From an uncultured Alistipes sp. (GTDB lineage: Bacteria > Bacteroidota > Bacteroidia > Bacteroidales > Rikenellaceae), in assembly GCA_910587675.1 (NCBI GenBank), contig CAJUMU010000003.1, positions 1-64,000 on the forward strand: 64,000 bases of DNA. The letters are read 5' to 3'. Under the pieces are notes generated by a model, which ran no database searches, was not told the origin of the DNA, and worked only from the letters and a program-made list of their open reading frames with translations. Positions 38,695-46,880 of this stretch are shown one piece after another. The translations under genes and the position numbers were made by a program. Position 1 is the stretch's first letter, and every line of letters begins with the position of its first letter.

Positions 38695-41058
38695 CTATTC
38701 GCCTCCGAGCACGCGCGCGGGGTTTTCGTTGGCGGCGGCGCGGCTGCGCGCCGTGACCAGTCCGACCGTAAGGGCCATGACCACAGCGAAGGCCGCGGCG
38801 AAGATCCACCAAGGCAGCGGCGCGCGGCGCGCGAAGCCCTCCAGCCAACGGTCGGCGACGTACCACGCCACGGGAGCCGCGACGACGAAGCAGACGGCCA
38901 CCATAATGACATAGCGGCGGTTGAACATGCGCAGGAGCTCCGCCGAGCTCGCGCCGAAGACGCGGCGCACGGCGATCTCGCGGCGGCGATGCTGGGTTTC
39001 GAACAGCACGATGCCGAAGACGCCCATGAGCGATATCACCACCGCCATCATAGCGAAAAGCCCTATGACGAACGCGTTGCGGCGAGTCTTTTCGTAAAGA
39101 CGCTCCATCTCGGCGTCGAAGAATTCGATCTCGGGCTCGAAGTCGGGCAGACGCTCCTTGAGCAGGGCTCGCACATCGTCGACCACGCGACCGACATCGG
39201 TATTGGGTTCCGTTCGGAAATAGACATGAGGGCCCGCGCTGCCCCACGCGACATAGACCACGTTGGCGGGCTGTTGATCGAGCGGGTTGCCCGCAACGTC
39301 GCGCACGAAGCCCACGATGGTGGCGTTGTTCACCGTCTCGCCGATCTCGAAACCGTACTTGCGACGCGCGGCGTCGCCCATAAGGCAATATTGGGTGGCC
39401 GAATCGTCGTATTCGTCAATGAAGCCGTTGCCCGCGACCACGGGGATGCCCATCACCTCGGGAAAATCGTGGGTCACGTAACGCAGATAGAGCTCTATGT
39501 CGTAACCGTTGCGGGTGAAGGATGTGCGGACGCTCGAACCGTCGCTCACCATAGGTTGGTTGGCATAGGTCACGCCCGAGATACCCGCGATGCTCCTCAT
39601 GCCGTCGTCGATCACGGCGCGGTACTCGCGATCGTCGAGGTCATGTTTCGACGGCAATTCGAATCCCAACAGATTCTCGCGGTCGATGCCTACGTCGTAT
39701 CTCACCATGTAGCGATACTGCATCCACATGCACGCCGTGACTATTATGAGAGCCATCGACACGCAGAACTGCGCTCCGAGCAGCACGGTGCGCATGCGAC
39801 GGCCCGACACCGAGCCCGAGAAGCCCCCTTTGGCGGCCAGCGAGGCGTTGAACGAGGTGATGTACCACGCTGGATAGACGGCCGACAAGACGGCCATGAC
39901 CAACCCCATCGCCATCAGCAGCCCCGCGGCACCGAGATTGTGGACGAGCGAGAGCGGACGCGACACGTAATCGGCAAGCGGCGTTTCGGGCAGCGCGATG
40001 GATATCCACATCGTGAATAGCAGCGCGCACAAGACGAACATGACCGACTCGAACAAGAAATTGAGGCGCAGCGTGCGCGTCGGGGCGCCGAACACCTTGC
40101 AAACGTTCACCGCGCGCAGCCGCACGGGAATAAGCGCCATGAAGAAGTTGACGAAATTGATGAAGGCCACGATCACCACTATGAGGGCTATGGCGGCGCC
40201 CGTCACGATGGCGGAAAACGAACCGTGCTCCACGAAATCCACATCGCTGTCGAAATAGATATCGTGCTGGACGCATATAAGCGCGGGCTTGTACAGCTCG
40301 TCGATTTTCGACACGTCGAAATCGGGGTCCATATAACGCAGAAACGCCAAGTGTTTGTCGCGGCCCGCCTTGTTCCACACCGCGGCGAAATTGTCGGCCG
40401 TCGCCCCCTCGCGCAAACGGAACATACATCTGGACAGGGAAATATCATCCCTGAAGGGGCGAAACACGCGAGCTCCCGCGAGGAACGAGTTGTCGGGGAA
40501 ATCTTCGCAAATGCCCGTCACGACCACCTCGACAAAGTTGCGGTCGCCGTAATCGGGCGAGTCGGGCACCAAAACAATGTCGCCCGCATGCAATTTCATC
40601 TTCTCGGCCACCGACCGCGACACTATAACGCCGTCGGACGCGAACATTCCGCGCAGGTCGCCCTCGACGGCGCGGAACCCGAGCAAGTCGATAATCGACT
40701 CGGTGACATAATTGAAAACGAACTTGAAACGGTTCGTCTCATTCCCTTTTTTCTGCACGTCGAACAATCTGTCGGTCGTCATCCTGCCGCCGAGCTCGAC
40801 TTCGGGGCACTGCTCGACGACCGAAGGGAACATATCGGCAGGCGCGTCGACGACATACGAATCGCGGTAGAAATGGGGCACGACCGTATACAAGCGATCG
40901 GATTCGGGGAACGAGCGATCGTAACCCAGATCGTATGTCACCTGCGCCATCATCACATAGAAGGCCGTGAAGGCCATCGTGAGGCCCGCTATGTTGAGCG
41001 CCGAGGCGGTTTTGTAGCGGCGCAGGGTGGTAAGGAAATTCTTGAAAGCTATCTTCAT
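38695..41058 (-). CDS. FtsX/MacB-type ABC permease (first of five)
   Basis: Inner-membrane permease of 787 residues. N-terminus MKIAFKNFLTTLRRYKTASA, first helix about 20-40, periplasmic domain to about 280, and bundle with FVNFFMALIPVRLRAVNVCKVFGA and PAWYITSFNASLAAKGGF. The second half ends with HRRREIAVRRVFGAS and AANENPARVLGGE. It is the closest relative of the last permease of the cluster (28310), although three other genes of the set lie between them. It starts 18 bp after the adaptor gene, as expected for a MacA-MacB order. Confidence 0.88.
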   Translation of the reverse strand: MKIAFKNFLTTLRRYKTASALNIAGLTMAFTAFYVMMAQVTYDLGYDRSFPESDRLYTVVPHFYRDSYVVDAPADMFPSVVEQCPEVELGGRMTTDRLFDVQKKGNETNRFKFVFNYVTESIIDLLGFRAVEGDLRGMFASDGVIVSRSVAEKMKLHAGDIVLVPDSPDYGDRNFVEVVVTGICEDFPDNSFLAGARVFRPFRDDISLSRCMFRLREGATADNFAAVWNKAGRDKHLAFLRYMDPDFDVSKIDELYKPALICVQHDIYFDSDVDFVEHGSFSAIVTGAAIALIVVIVAFINFVNFFMALIPVRLRAVNVCKVFGAPTRTLRLNFLFESVMFVLCALLFTMWISIALPETPLADYVSRPLSLVHNLGAAGLLMAMGLVMAVLSAVYPAWYITSFNASLAAKGGFSGSVSGRRMRTVLLGAQFCVSMALIIVTACMWMQYRYMVRYDVGIDRENLLGFELPSKHDLDDREYRAVIDDGMRSIAGISGVTYANQPMVSDGSSVRTSFTRNGYDIELYLRYVTHDFPEVMGIPVVAGNGFIDEYDDSATQYCLMGDAARRKYGFEIGETVNNATIVGFVRDVAGNPLDQQPANVVYVAWGSAGPHVYFRTEPNTDVGRVVDDVRALLKERLPDFEPEIEFFDAEMERLYEKTRRNAFVIGLFAMMAVVISLMGVFGIVLFETQHRRREIAVRRVFGASSAELLRMFNRRYVIMVAVCFVVAAPVAWYVADRWLEGFARRAPLPWWIFAAAFAVVMALTVGLVTARSRAAANENPARVLGGE

Positions 41059-41076
41059 AAGTCAGAGATTCGGGGA

Positions 41077-42339
41077 TCAGTGTTTAAGCAACAGTACGTC
41101 GTGGTCGCCGAAGTTGTCGTACGACGAGGTTATGACCTTCTCGCCCGCCTGCAACCCCTCGGTGACTTCGTAATACTGCGGATTCTGGCGGCCGATGCGG
41201 ATATCGCGGCGATAGGCCTTTTCGCCCGAGGCGTCGACCACATAGATCCACGCGCCGCCCGTCGACTGGTAGAACGATCCGCGGGGGATGATGATCGCCT
41301 CGGTGGGTTGGCCGAGCTGTAGATTAAGGTAGTAGGTCTGGCCGCTGCGGATGTTCTCGGGGACGTCGCCCGCGAAGACGAAATCGGCGCGGAACTGGCC
41401 GTTGCGCACCTCGGGGTAGACCTTGCGCAGAAGCATCTCGAAACGGGTGTCCTGACGCTCGAACGACGCCGTGAGGCCCGTGACGACGCGGTCGATGTAG
41501 TGTTCGTCGATCTGGGCCGTCACCTTGAAGGTCGAAAGGTCGTTGATCTGGCCTATGTTGGCGCCCTGCGCTATCGACTTGCCCAGAACCACGTCGAGCA
41601 TGCCCACCTCGCCGTCGATGGGGGCTTTGACATTCAGGTTCTCGACACGCTGGCGGATGAGCTGCATGTTGAGAGCCATCGAAGCGAGGTTCTCGTTCAT
41701 CTGCTCGACCTGATTGGTGCGGTAGAGCGAATCCTGAATCTGACGTTCGAGGTTCAGATCGCGCTGGCTCTTCGAGAGCTCGTAATCCTCCTTCGAACGC
41801 AGCCAATCCTCCTTGGCCAGCAGATCGCTCTTGTAAAGCTCCTCGTTCTGGAGGTAGGCGCGGCGCTTGCGCTCGACGTCGAGGTCGAGTTGCAGGCGGT
41901 TCTGACGCAGCGACAGACGCTCCTGCTCCATCGATATGAGGGTGTTGCGCAGGATGTTCTGTTTCTCGGCCAGATCGGCCTCCGATTGCAGGATCTGCAT
42001 GCTGAGCGAGTTGTTCGACATCTCGATAATCACGTCGCCGCGCTTCACGGAGGTGCCCTCCTCGGCCACGATGCGCTCGACGATGCCCGACTCCAGCGGC
42101 GAGAGCTGCACGGTGGTGATGGGCTGCACGGTGCCCGTCAGGCGCACGTAATCGTTGAACTCGCCGCCGCGGACCTCCGACACCGTTACCACGTCGGCAT
42201 CCACGCGCAGCGTCGAGGCGTTGTCGCGCAGCAGCAGCCACGCCACGAAGATCACGAACGCGCCAGCAAAGGCGTAAGGCAGATTTTTCTTTTGGAACAA
42301 GGCTCTCCAGCCCTTCTTCTTTTCGAGTTTGATATCCAT
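41077..42339 (-). CDS. HlyD/MacA-type periplasmic adaptor
   Basis: Membrane-fusion protein of 420 residues linking the inner-membrane permease to the TolC-type channel. One N-terminal transmembrane helix (about 22-40) is followed by a lipoyl-like half (TVQPITTVQLSPLESGIVERIVAEEGTSVKRGDVI). A long coiled-coil hairpin (about 110-230) contains repeated Gln/Leu/Arg heptads, then the second lipoyl half (VKAPIDGEVGMLDVVLGKSIAQG), and beta-barrel and membrane-proximal domains. The length fits MacA-like proteins with an extended hairpin. It lies between the TolC-type gene (70-bp gap) and the first permease (18-bp gap). Confidence 0.9.
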   Translation of the reverse strand: MDIKLEKKKGWRALFQKKNLPYAFAGAFVIFVAWLLLRDNASTLRVDADVVTVSEVRGGEFNDYVRLTGTVQPITTVQLSPLESGIVERIVAEEGTSVKRGDVIIEMSNNSLSMQILQSEADLAEKQNILRNTLISMEQERLSLRQNRLQLDLDVERKRRAYLQNEELYKSDLLAKEDWLRSKEDYELSKSQRDLNLERQIQDSLYRTNQVEQMNENLASMALNMQLIRQRVENLNVKAPIDGEVGMLDVVLGKSIAQGANIGQINDLSTFKVTAQIDEHYIDRVVTGLTASFERQDTRFEMLLRKVYPEVRNGQFRADFVFAGDVPENIRSGQTYYLNLQLGQPTEAIIIPRGSFYQSTGGAWIYVVDASGEKAYRRDIRIGRQNPQYYEVTEGLQAGEKVITSSYDNFGDHDVLLLKH

Positions 42340-42409
42340 AGTGTTATTCTTTTATTATTTTCCACGAATCGTATCGCCGCGCCCCGCGGCGGAAAGCTGT
42401 CCTATGCCG

Positions 42410-43735
42410 TCAACGCTCTTGCAGCAGCGGGACGCCGTTGTAGTAGTCGACCATGCGGCACTTGATGATGTATTGCAGGCGCGAGCGCAACATCTCCGAG
42501 CGGGCTTGTTGCAGATTGTTCGCGGCGGTCTGCAACTCGATGGCCGAGACCATGCCTTTGGCGAACTTTTGCGACACGCCATTGTAGGCCAGTTCGGTGG
42601 CTTTCACCTTCTTCCGGCCCTGCACGTACTGTTTTCCGTAACCCAGCATCTGGCTGTATGTCTGCGCCACCTCGCTCTCGACGGAGCGACGCACGGCCTC
42701 CTCCTGCAACATGGCGTTGCTCATGTTGTAGCGGGCGCGATGCTTCGAGGTGCGGCGGCCGAGACCCGAGAAGATGGGAATCGACATCGACACCGAGACG
42801 TACGAACCGCGGTTCTGCTTGAGCTGACGCCACCACGAATCGTACGCCGCGGCGTTGTCGAGGTTGGTGTAGAAGCTGGTGCTGTAGCCGCCGCCCGCCG
42901 AGATCGACGGGTAGTAGCGGCCCTTGGTGATGCTGTAGTTTATCTCCGAATAGCGGCTGTTGAGCTCGGCCGAGCGCATGCGCGGATTGTTCGCCAAAGC
43001 GTTGTCGAGCACCTCGTCGAACGACGCGCCGACCAGTTCGCTCTCGATGCGGACGTCGGTATCGATCTCGAGCGGCTCATCCTGCGGGTAGTTCATCACC
43101 TCGCGCAGACGTATCTCGGCCAGCGACAGATTATTCTGCTGCTCGGTTAGCGAAACGTCGTTCGCCGCCACCTGCGCCTCGATCTCGGCCACGTCGGCAG
43201 GGCTAACCAATCCGAGTTCGAGATTCTTCGACGCCTTTTTCAGATTCAGTTCGCTCGCCGCCAAGGCGTCAGCGGCGATGGTCGCCGCGCCCGTGTAGTA
43301 CACCACGTCGAAATAAGCCGCCATGGCGTTCATCGCGGCCTCGTCGCGCGCTAATTGCAGATTCTCGACGCCCATGGCGCGGGCCACCTTGGCGGCGCGG
43401 ATGCCGTTTATGGTCGAGAAGCCCGAAAAGAGCGTCAGGCCCGCCGAGACGCTGTAGGAGTTGCTGAACGTGGATACGGTGGTGTAGATGTTGGTTTCGG
43501 GGTCGACCGAACGGCCGAAGTTCACCGAACCGCCCGAGCCCGCGCTCAACGACGGCAGAGCCGACGCCACAGCGCTTATGTAGTCCTCGCGCGCCGAGGC
43601 GAGCGAGTTGGCGCGCTGTCCGACGGTGGTGGAGTGCTCGACGGCGTAGGCCATACACTCCTCCAGAGAGAGCCGCTGCGAATAGAGGGGTGTCAATAAA
43701 ATTGACACGAAAAGGGTCAGAACCGCTTTTTTCAT
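42410..43735 (-). CDS. TolC family outer membrane efflux protein
   Basis: Outer-membrane channel of 441 residues with a signal peptide (MKKAVLTLFVSILLTPLYSQ). The two structural repeats typical of TolC are visible: long amphipathic helices around 25-200 (LSLEECMAYAVEHS; AAMNAMAAYFDVVYYT) and again around 230-430 (NPRMRSAELNSRYSEI; KGMVSAIELQTAANNLQQARSEML). The ATG at 43735 is chosen because it opens the signal peptide and lies about 26 bp after the predicted sigma54 start; an earlier in-frame start would lie upstream of that promoter. First gene of the export operon, with a 17-bp regulator dyad inside its signal-peptide codons. Confidence 0.9.
   Translation of the reverse strand: MKKAVLTLFVSILLTPLYSQRLSLEECMAYAVEHSTTVGQRANSLASAREDYISAVASALPSLSAGSGGSVNFGRSVDPETNIYTTVSTFSNSYSVSAGLTLFSGFSTINGIRAAKVARAMGVENLQLARDEAAMNAMAAYFDVVYYTGAATIAADALAASELNLKKASKNLELGLVSPADVAEIEAQVAANDVSLTEQQNNLSLAEIRLREVMNYPQDEPLEIDTDVRIESELVGASFDEVLDNALANNPRMRSAELNSRYSEINYSITKGRYYPSISAGGGYSTSFYTNLDNAAAYDSWWRQLKQNRGSYVSVSMSIPIFSGLGRRTSKHRARYNMSNAMLQEEAVRRSVESEVAQTYSQMLGYGKQYVQGRKKVKATELAYNGVSQKFAKGMVSAIELQTAANNLQQARSEMLRSRLQYIIKCRMVDYYNGVPLLQER
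43691..43707. promoter_or_regulatory. 17-bp dyad, putative NtrC-family binding site (downstream)
   Basis: TGTCAATAAAATTGACA is a perfect TGTCAA-N5-TTGACA palindrome inside the signal-peptide codons of the TolC-type gene. Related sites lie upstream at 43844 and 43865. It may act as an enhancer or as a site limiting expression. Confidence 0.5.
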
Positions 43736-43771
43736 AATATTCCGATAATTTTTTCCTTTGTCGGAATGGGG

Positions 43772-43787
43772 TGCCGAAACCGTGCCA
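43772..43787 (-). promoter_or_regulatory. sigma54 (-24/-12) promoter of the export operon
   Basis: On the minus strand TGGCACGGTTTCGGCA matches the sigma54 consensus TGGCACG-N4-TTGCA, with an exact -24 box and the required GG-N10-GC spacing. Only the two bases before the -12 GC differ. Transcription would start near 43761, about 26 nt before the TolC-type ATG. The divergent neighbour encodes a sigma54 activator. Confidence 0.75.
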
Positions 43788-43843
43788 TCGAGCATTGCCA
43801 CCTAATAATCAACACTTTAACCACCAATACCAATAGACAAGAG

Positions 43844-43881
43844 TGTCAAAAAATTAGACGATCGAGTGAATTTTTTTGACA
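43844..43881. promoter_or_regulatory. paired upstream sites for the sigma54 activator
   Basis: TGTCAAAAAATT (43844-43855) and AATTTTTTTGACA (43869-43881) form a near-perfect inverted repeat with a 13-bp spacer. Each can also be read as a half-matching 17-bp dyad of the TGTCAA-N5-TTGACA type (43844-43860 and 43865-43881), as at 43691. They lie 57-109 bp upstream of the sigma54 promoter, the usual place for enhancer sites. Confidence 0.6.
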
Positions 43882-43906
43882 ATCCGAGAAATTCCGCATA
43901 CTTTTG
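43876..43906 (+). promoter_or_regulatory. promoter of the response regulator-kinase operon
   Basis: TTG (43876-43878), 20 bp, TACTTTTG (43899-43906): a full Bacteroidetes consensus match, 23 bp before the ATG at 43930. The TTG is part of the TTGACA half-site of the activator dyad, which implies autoregulation. Confidence 0.78.
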
Positions 43907-43929
43907 TCTTCGGTAATTATCGCTGAACG

Positions 43930-45273
43930 ATGAAAGAGGGAAAGCTACTCATAGTTGATGACAACCGCGGCATTCTGTCGGCCGTGAAGCTGTTGGCCGA
44001 CAAACATTTCGCCGAGGTGGTCACCCTCGCCTCGCCCAATTCGCTCGTATCGACTCTGCGCACCTTCAAGGCCGACGTGGTTCTGCTCGACATGAATTTC
44101 AGCGCAGGAATCAACTCGGGCAACGAGGGAATCTACTGGCTGAGGCAGATAGCCGACAAATATCCCGAGACCAAAGTGGTGCTGTTCACCGCATACGCCG
44201 ACATAGATCTGGCCGTGAAGGCCATGAAGCATGGCGCGGTGGATTTCATCGTGAAGCCGTGGGACAACGACAAACTCATCGCCTCGCTGCGCAACGCCTG
44301 CCGACTGAGCCGCCGACACAGCGACCCGAAACGCGGCGACGAGTCGCGCCCCGACGACAAACCGATGTTCTGGGGCGAGAGCGAGGCGATGAGCCGCATA
44401 CGCGAAACGGTGGAGAAGGTGGCCGTCACCGACGCCAACATCCTCATCACGGGCGAGAACGGCACGGGCAAGGAGATGCTGGCCCGCGAGATACACCGCC
44501 TATCGACGCGGCGCGGCGGCACGATGGTGAGCCTCGACATGGGCGCCATACCCGACACATTGTTCGAAAGCGAGCTCTTCGGTCACGTGAAAGGCGCCTT
44601 CACCGACGCGCGGACCGACCGCGCGGGAAAATTCGAGACGGCGAGCGGCGGCACGCTTTTCCTCGACGAGATAGGCAACCTGCCGCTGCACATGCAGGCC
44701 AAGCTGCTCACGGTGTTGCAGAACCGCAGCATAGTGCGGTTGGGCAGCAACACTCCCGTGCCCGTCGACATACGCCTGATAACGGCCACCAACCGCGATC
44801 TGTTCGACCTCACAGCGCAGGGAGGCTTCCGCCAAGACCTGCTCTACCGCATAAACACCATACATATAGTGCTCCCGCCTCTGCGCAGCCGCAAGGAGGA
44901 CATAGCGCCGCTGGCCGCGATGTTCCTTGCCCGTTACGCCGAGAAGTACGGCAAACGCGTCGCGGGATTCACGTCCGCGGCGTCGGAGCGTCTCGCCGCC
45001 CACGCATGGGAGGGCAACATCCGCGAATTGCAGCATACGGTGGAGAAGGCCGTGATAATGAGCGACGCCGAGATCATCGACGCCGCGCAGTTGCTGCTGC
45101 GCCCCGCGACGGCCGTCGCGGCCGACAACGAGATGTCGACGCTGGAGCAGATGGAGCGCAGGATGATTCGCGACGCCATAGCCGCGTGCAACGGCAACAT
45201 GACAGCCGTGGCGCAGCAGTTGGGCATCACCCGCCAGACGTTATACAACAAGATCAAGCGTTACGGGTTATGA
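43930..45273 (+). CDS. sigma54-dependent response regulator (NtrC family)
   Basis: Cytosolic transcription activator of 447 residues in three parts. The receiver domain (about 1-120) has acidic Asp10-Asp11, phospho-acceptor Asp54 and Lys109. The AAA+ domain (about 145-380) has Walker A GENGTGKE (174-181), the sigma54-contacting GAFTDA loop (222-227) and Walker B LFLDEIGN (243-250). The C-terminus is a Fis-type helix-turn-helix (about 405-447: MTAVAQQLGITRQTLYNKIKRYGL). It is divergent from the export operon, which has a sigma54 promoter, and its stop overlaps the kinase start (ATGA). It almost certainly activates the export operon once phosphorylated. Confidence 0.94.
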   Translation: MKEGKLLIVDDNRGILSAVKLLADKHFAEVVTLASPNSLVSTLRTFKADVVLLDMNFSAGINSGNEGIYWLRQIADKYPETKVVLFTAYADIDLAVKAMKHGAVDFIVKPWDNDKLIASLRNACRLSRRHSDPKRGDESRPDDKPMFWGESEAMSRIRETVEKVAVTDANILITGENGTGKEMLAREIHRLSTRRGGTMVSLDMGAIPDTLFESELFGHVKGAFTDARTDRAGKFETASGGTLFLDEIGNLPLHMQAKLLTVLQNRSIVRLGSNTPVPVDIRLITATNRDLFDLTAQGGFRQDLLYRINTIHIVLPPLRSRKEDIAPLAAMFLARYAEKYGKRVAGFTSAASERLAAHAWEGNIRELQHTVEKAVIMSDAEIIDAAQLLLRPATAVAADNEMSTLEQMERRMIRDAIAACNGNMTAVAQQLGITRQTLYNKIKRYGL

Positions 45274-46574
45274 CCAAGCGCAAAATTCCATACGACAAGA
45301 TCCTTTTCCGAATAGTAACCATAGCCGCGGGTTCGGCCGCGATCACAGTGTCGTTCGTGCTGGAGATACGTTCGCTGCTGGTGCTGGCCCTGCCCGTGGT
45401 TATAGCGGCGACGGTGTCGCTGTTCAGGATATACGGCGACATCATGAAGCGCATAAACTTCATATTCAACGCCGTGCAGAACGACGACTATGCGTTCCGT
45501 TTCGCCGACAACCCCAACGTCACCGACCACGCGTTGATAAACTACTCGCTCAACAGAATCAAGGAGGTGCTCGACAACGCGAAGTTGCAGATACGCGAGA
45601 AGGAGAAGTATTTCGAACTCATAACCGAGTGCGCCGACATAGGCATCATCACCGTCATGCGCAACGGCACCGTGTTGCAGGCCAACAGCAAGGCGGCGCA
45701 TTTGTTCGGACTCATGCGTCTCACCCACATCGAGCAGTTGCGGCCCACGTCGGCGGCCTTGGTGGAGACGCTGAGCACCATCCGCCGCGGCGAGCAACGA
45801 TTCGTGCAGTATGTGGACGAGACGGGCGACATGAGCCTGTCGCTCAGTTGCGCCGACATGCAGCTGAACGAAAAGGAGCTGCGCGTGATAACCATAAGCG
45901 ACATAAACGACGAGCTGAACGAGAAAGAGATCGAGTCGTGGAACAAGCTCACGCGCATACTCACCCACGAGATAATGAACTCGTTGGCTCCCGTCACATC
46001 GATAAGCAACACGCTGCTGACCTCGTCGGCGGACGGCAGCGAGCTGCGCAACGGCCTGCAAACCATACACTCCACGGGCGAACGCCTGCTGTCGTTCGTC
46101 GACTCGTTCCGTCAGGTGACGCGCATCCCCGTGCCCCGCAAAACGCCGCTCTGCGTGGCCGATCCCATAGGCGAGGCCGTCGCGCTGACCGACTTGCGCG
46201 AGGTGGAGTTCACGACCGAGATCACGCCGCCCGACACCATGATATACGCCGATCGCACGCTCATAACGCAGGTGATGGTCAACTTGCTGAAGAACGCGCG
46301 CGAGGCCGTGGCCGTCGGCGAGGGTCCGAAACGGATTGCGGTGCGCACGTCGATAGATTCCGACGAACGCGTGAATATCGAGGTGAGCAACAACTGCGGC
46401 CCCATACCGCCCGACGTGGCAGAGAATATCTTCACCCCGTTCTTCACCACCAAGGACGGCGGCTCGGGCATAGGGCTGGCCGTATCGCGCCAGATAGTGC
46501 GGCTGCACGGCGGCTCGCTGCGACTGACGAGCAACCGCCCCGATTGCGTGGCGTTCACCGTAACGTTGGATTAA
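45270..46574 (+). CDS. NtrB-like sensor histidine kinase
   Basis: Membrane sensor kinase of 434 residues partnering the response regulator just upstream. Two hydrophobic segments (about 12-32 and 36-54) are joined by only a few residues, so there is almost no periplasmic sensor; the signal is probably sensed in the membrane or cytosol. A helical linker and a PAS-like domain (about 112-215) follow. The phospho-acceptor is His233 in ILTHEIMNSLAPVTS, and the HATPase domain shows MVNLLKNAREAV (N box), FFTTKDGGSGIGLAVSRQIV (G boxes). The start at 45270 overlaps the regulator's stop codon; longer frames read upstream are shadows. Confidence 0.92.
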   Translation: MTKRKIPYDKILFRIVTIAAGSAAITVSFVLEIRSLLVLALPVVIAATVSLFRIYGDIMKRINFIFNAVQNDDYAFRFADNPNVTDHALINYSLNRIKEVLDNAKLQIREKEKYFELITECADIGIITVMRNGTVLQANSKAAHLFGLMRLTHIEQLRPTSAALVETLSTIRRGEQRFVQYVDETGDMSLSLSCADMQLNEKELRVITISDINDELNEKEIESWNKLTRILTHEIMNSLAPVTSISNTLLTSSADGSELRNGLQTIHSTGERLLSFVDSFRQVTRIPVPRKTPLCVADPIGEAVALTDLREVEFTTEITPPDTMIYADRTLITQVMVNLLKNAREAVAVGEGPKRIAVRTSIDSDERVNIEVSNNCGPIPPDVAENIFTPFFTTKDGGSGIGLAVSRQIVRLHGGSLRLTSNRPDCVAFTVTLD

Positions 46575-46601
46575 ATATTACCCGACACATATGTATATTT
46601 T

Positions 46602-46787
46602 GCGGTTCGAAGAACCGCGCGGGGACATAATATACACGCGTCAGCACACCGCTTTGCGGTGTCTTCGGCGGCTTTTGGGTTGCTTTAGGCATTCGGGCAG
46701 CAGCCTGCGGAGATCGCATGAATGAGCTGTGCGAATAGCGGGCCTCCGCTGGCGGGAGGCTGCGGCCCGCGCGGTTCTTCGAACCGC
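46602..46787 (+). repeat. intergenic palindromic element with family B copy 2
   Basis: The core 46691-46787 matches the family B repeat at 594-691. The element is bounded by GCGGTTC-GAA-GAACCGC (46602-46618) and its reverse complement GCGGTTC-TTC-GAACCGC (46771-46787), each itself a hairpin. A third hairpin, ACACCGC-TTT-GCGGTGT (46646-46662), lies inside. This fills most of the 306-bp gap between the convergent kinase and asd genes. No coding potential is visible. Confidence 0.7.
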
Positions 46788-46847
46788 ATTTTGCCGGTGC
46801 ATGTGAATTAAATGCGCGCCGAATACCGATGCGTAATTCGTAAAATT

Positions 46848-46880
46848 AAAAAAGGCCCGAAACGAATCGGGCCCTTTTCA
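46848..46880 (-). terminator. terminator of asd
   Basis: GGCCCGA (46854-46860) pairs with TCGGGCC (46867-46873). On the minus strand a run of six T follows. It sits immediately after the asd stop codon. Confidence 0.85.

Noticed and set aside
33892..40020. Long plus-strand open frames across the permease genes
   Set aside because: Composition is dominated by Arg, His, Gly and Val with no recognisable fold; the minus-strand permeases explain the sequence.
44259..45269. Upstream extension of the histidine kinase frame
   Set aside because: It overlaps the response regulator out of frame. The ATGA overlap at 45270 gives a normal kinase N-terminus.
46602..46618. GGTTCGAA-type sequence resembling a tRNA T-arm
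   Set aside because: It is part of a simple GCGGTTC hairpin; no acceptor, D or anticodon stems surround it.
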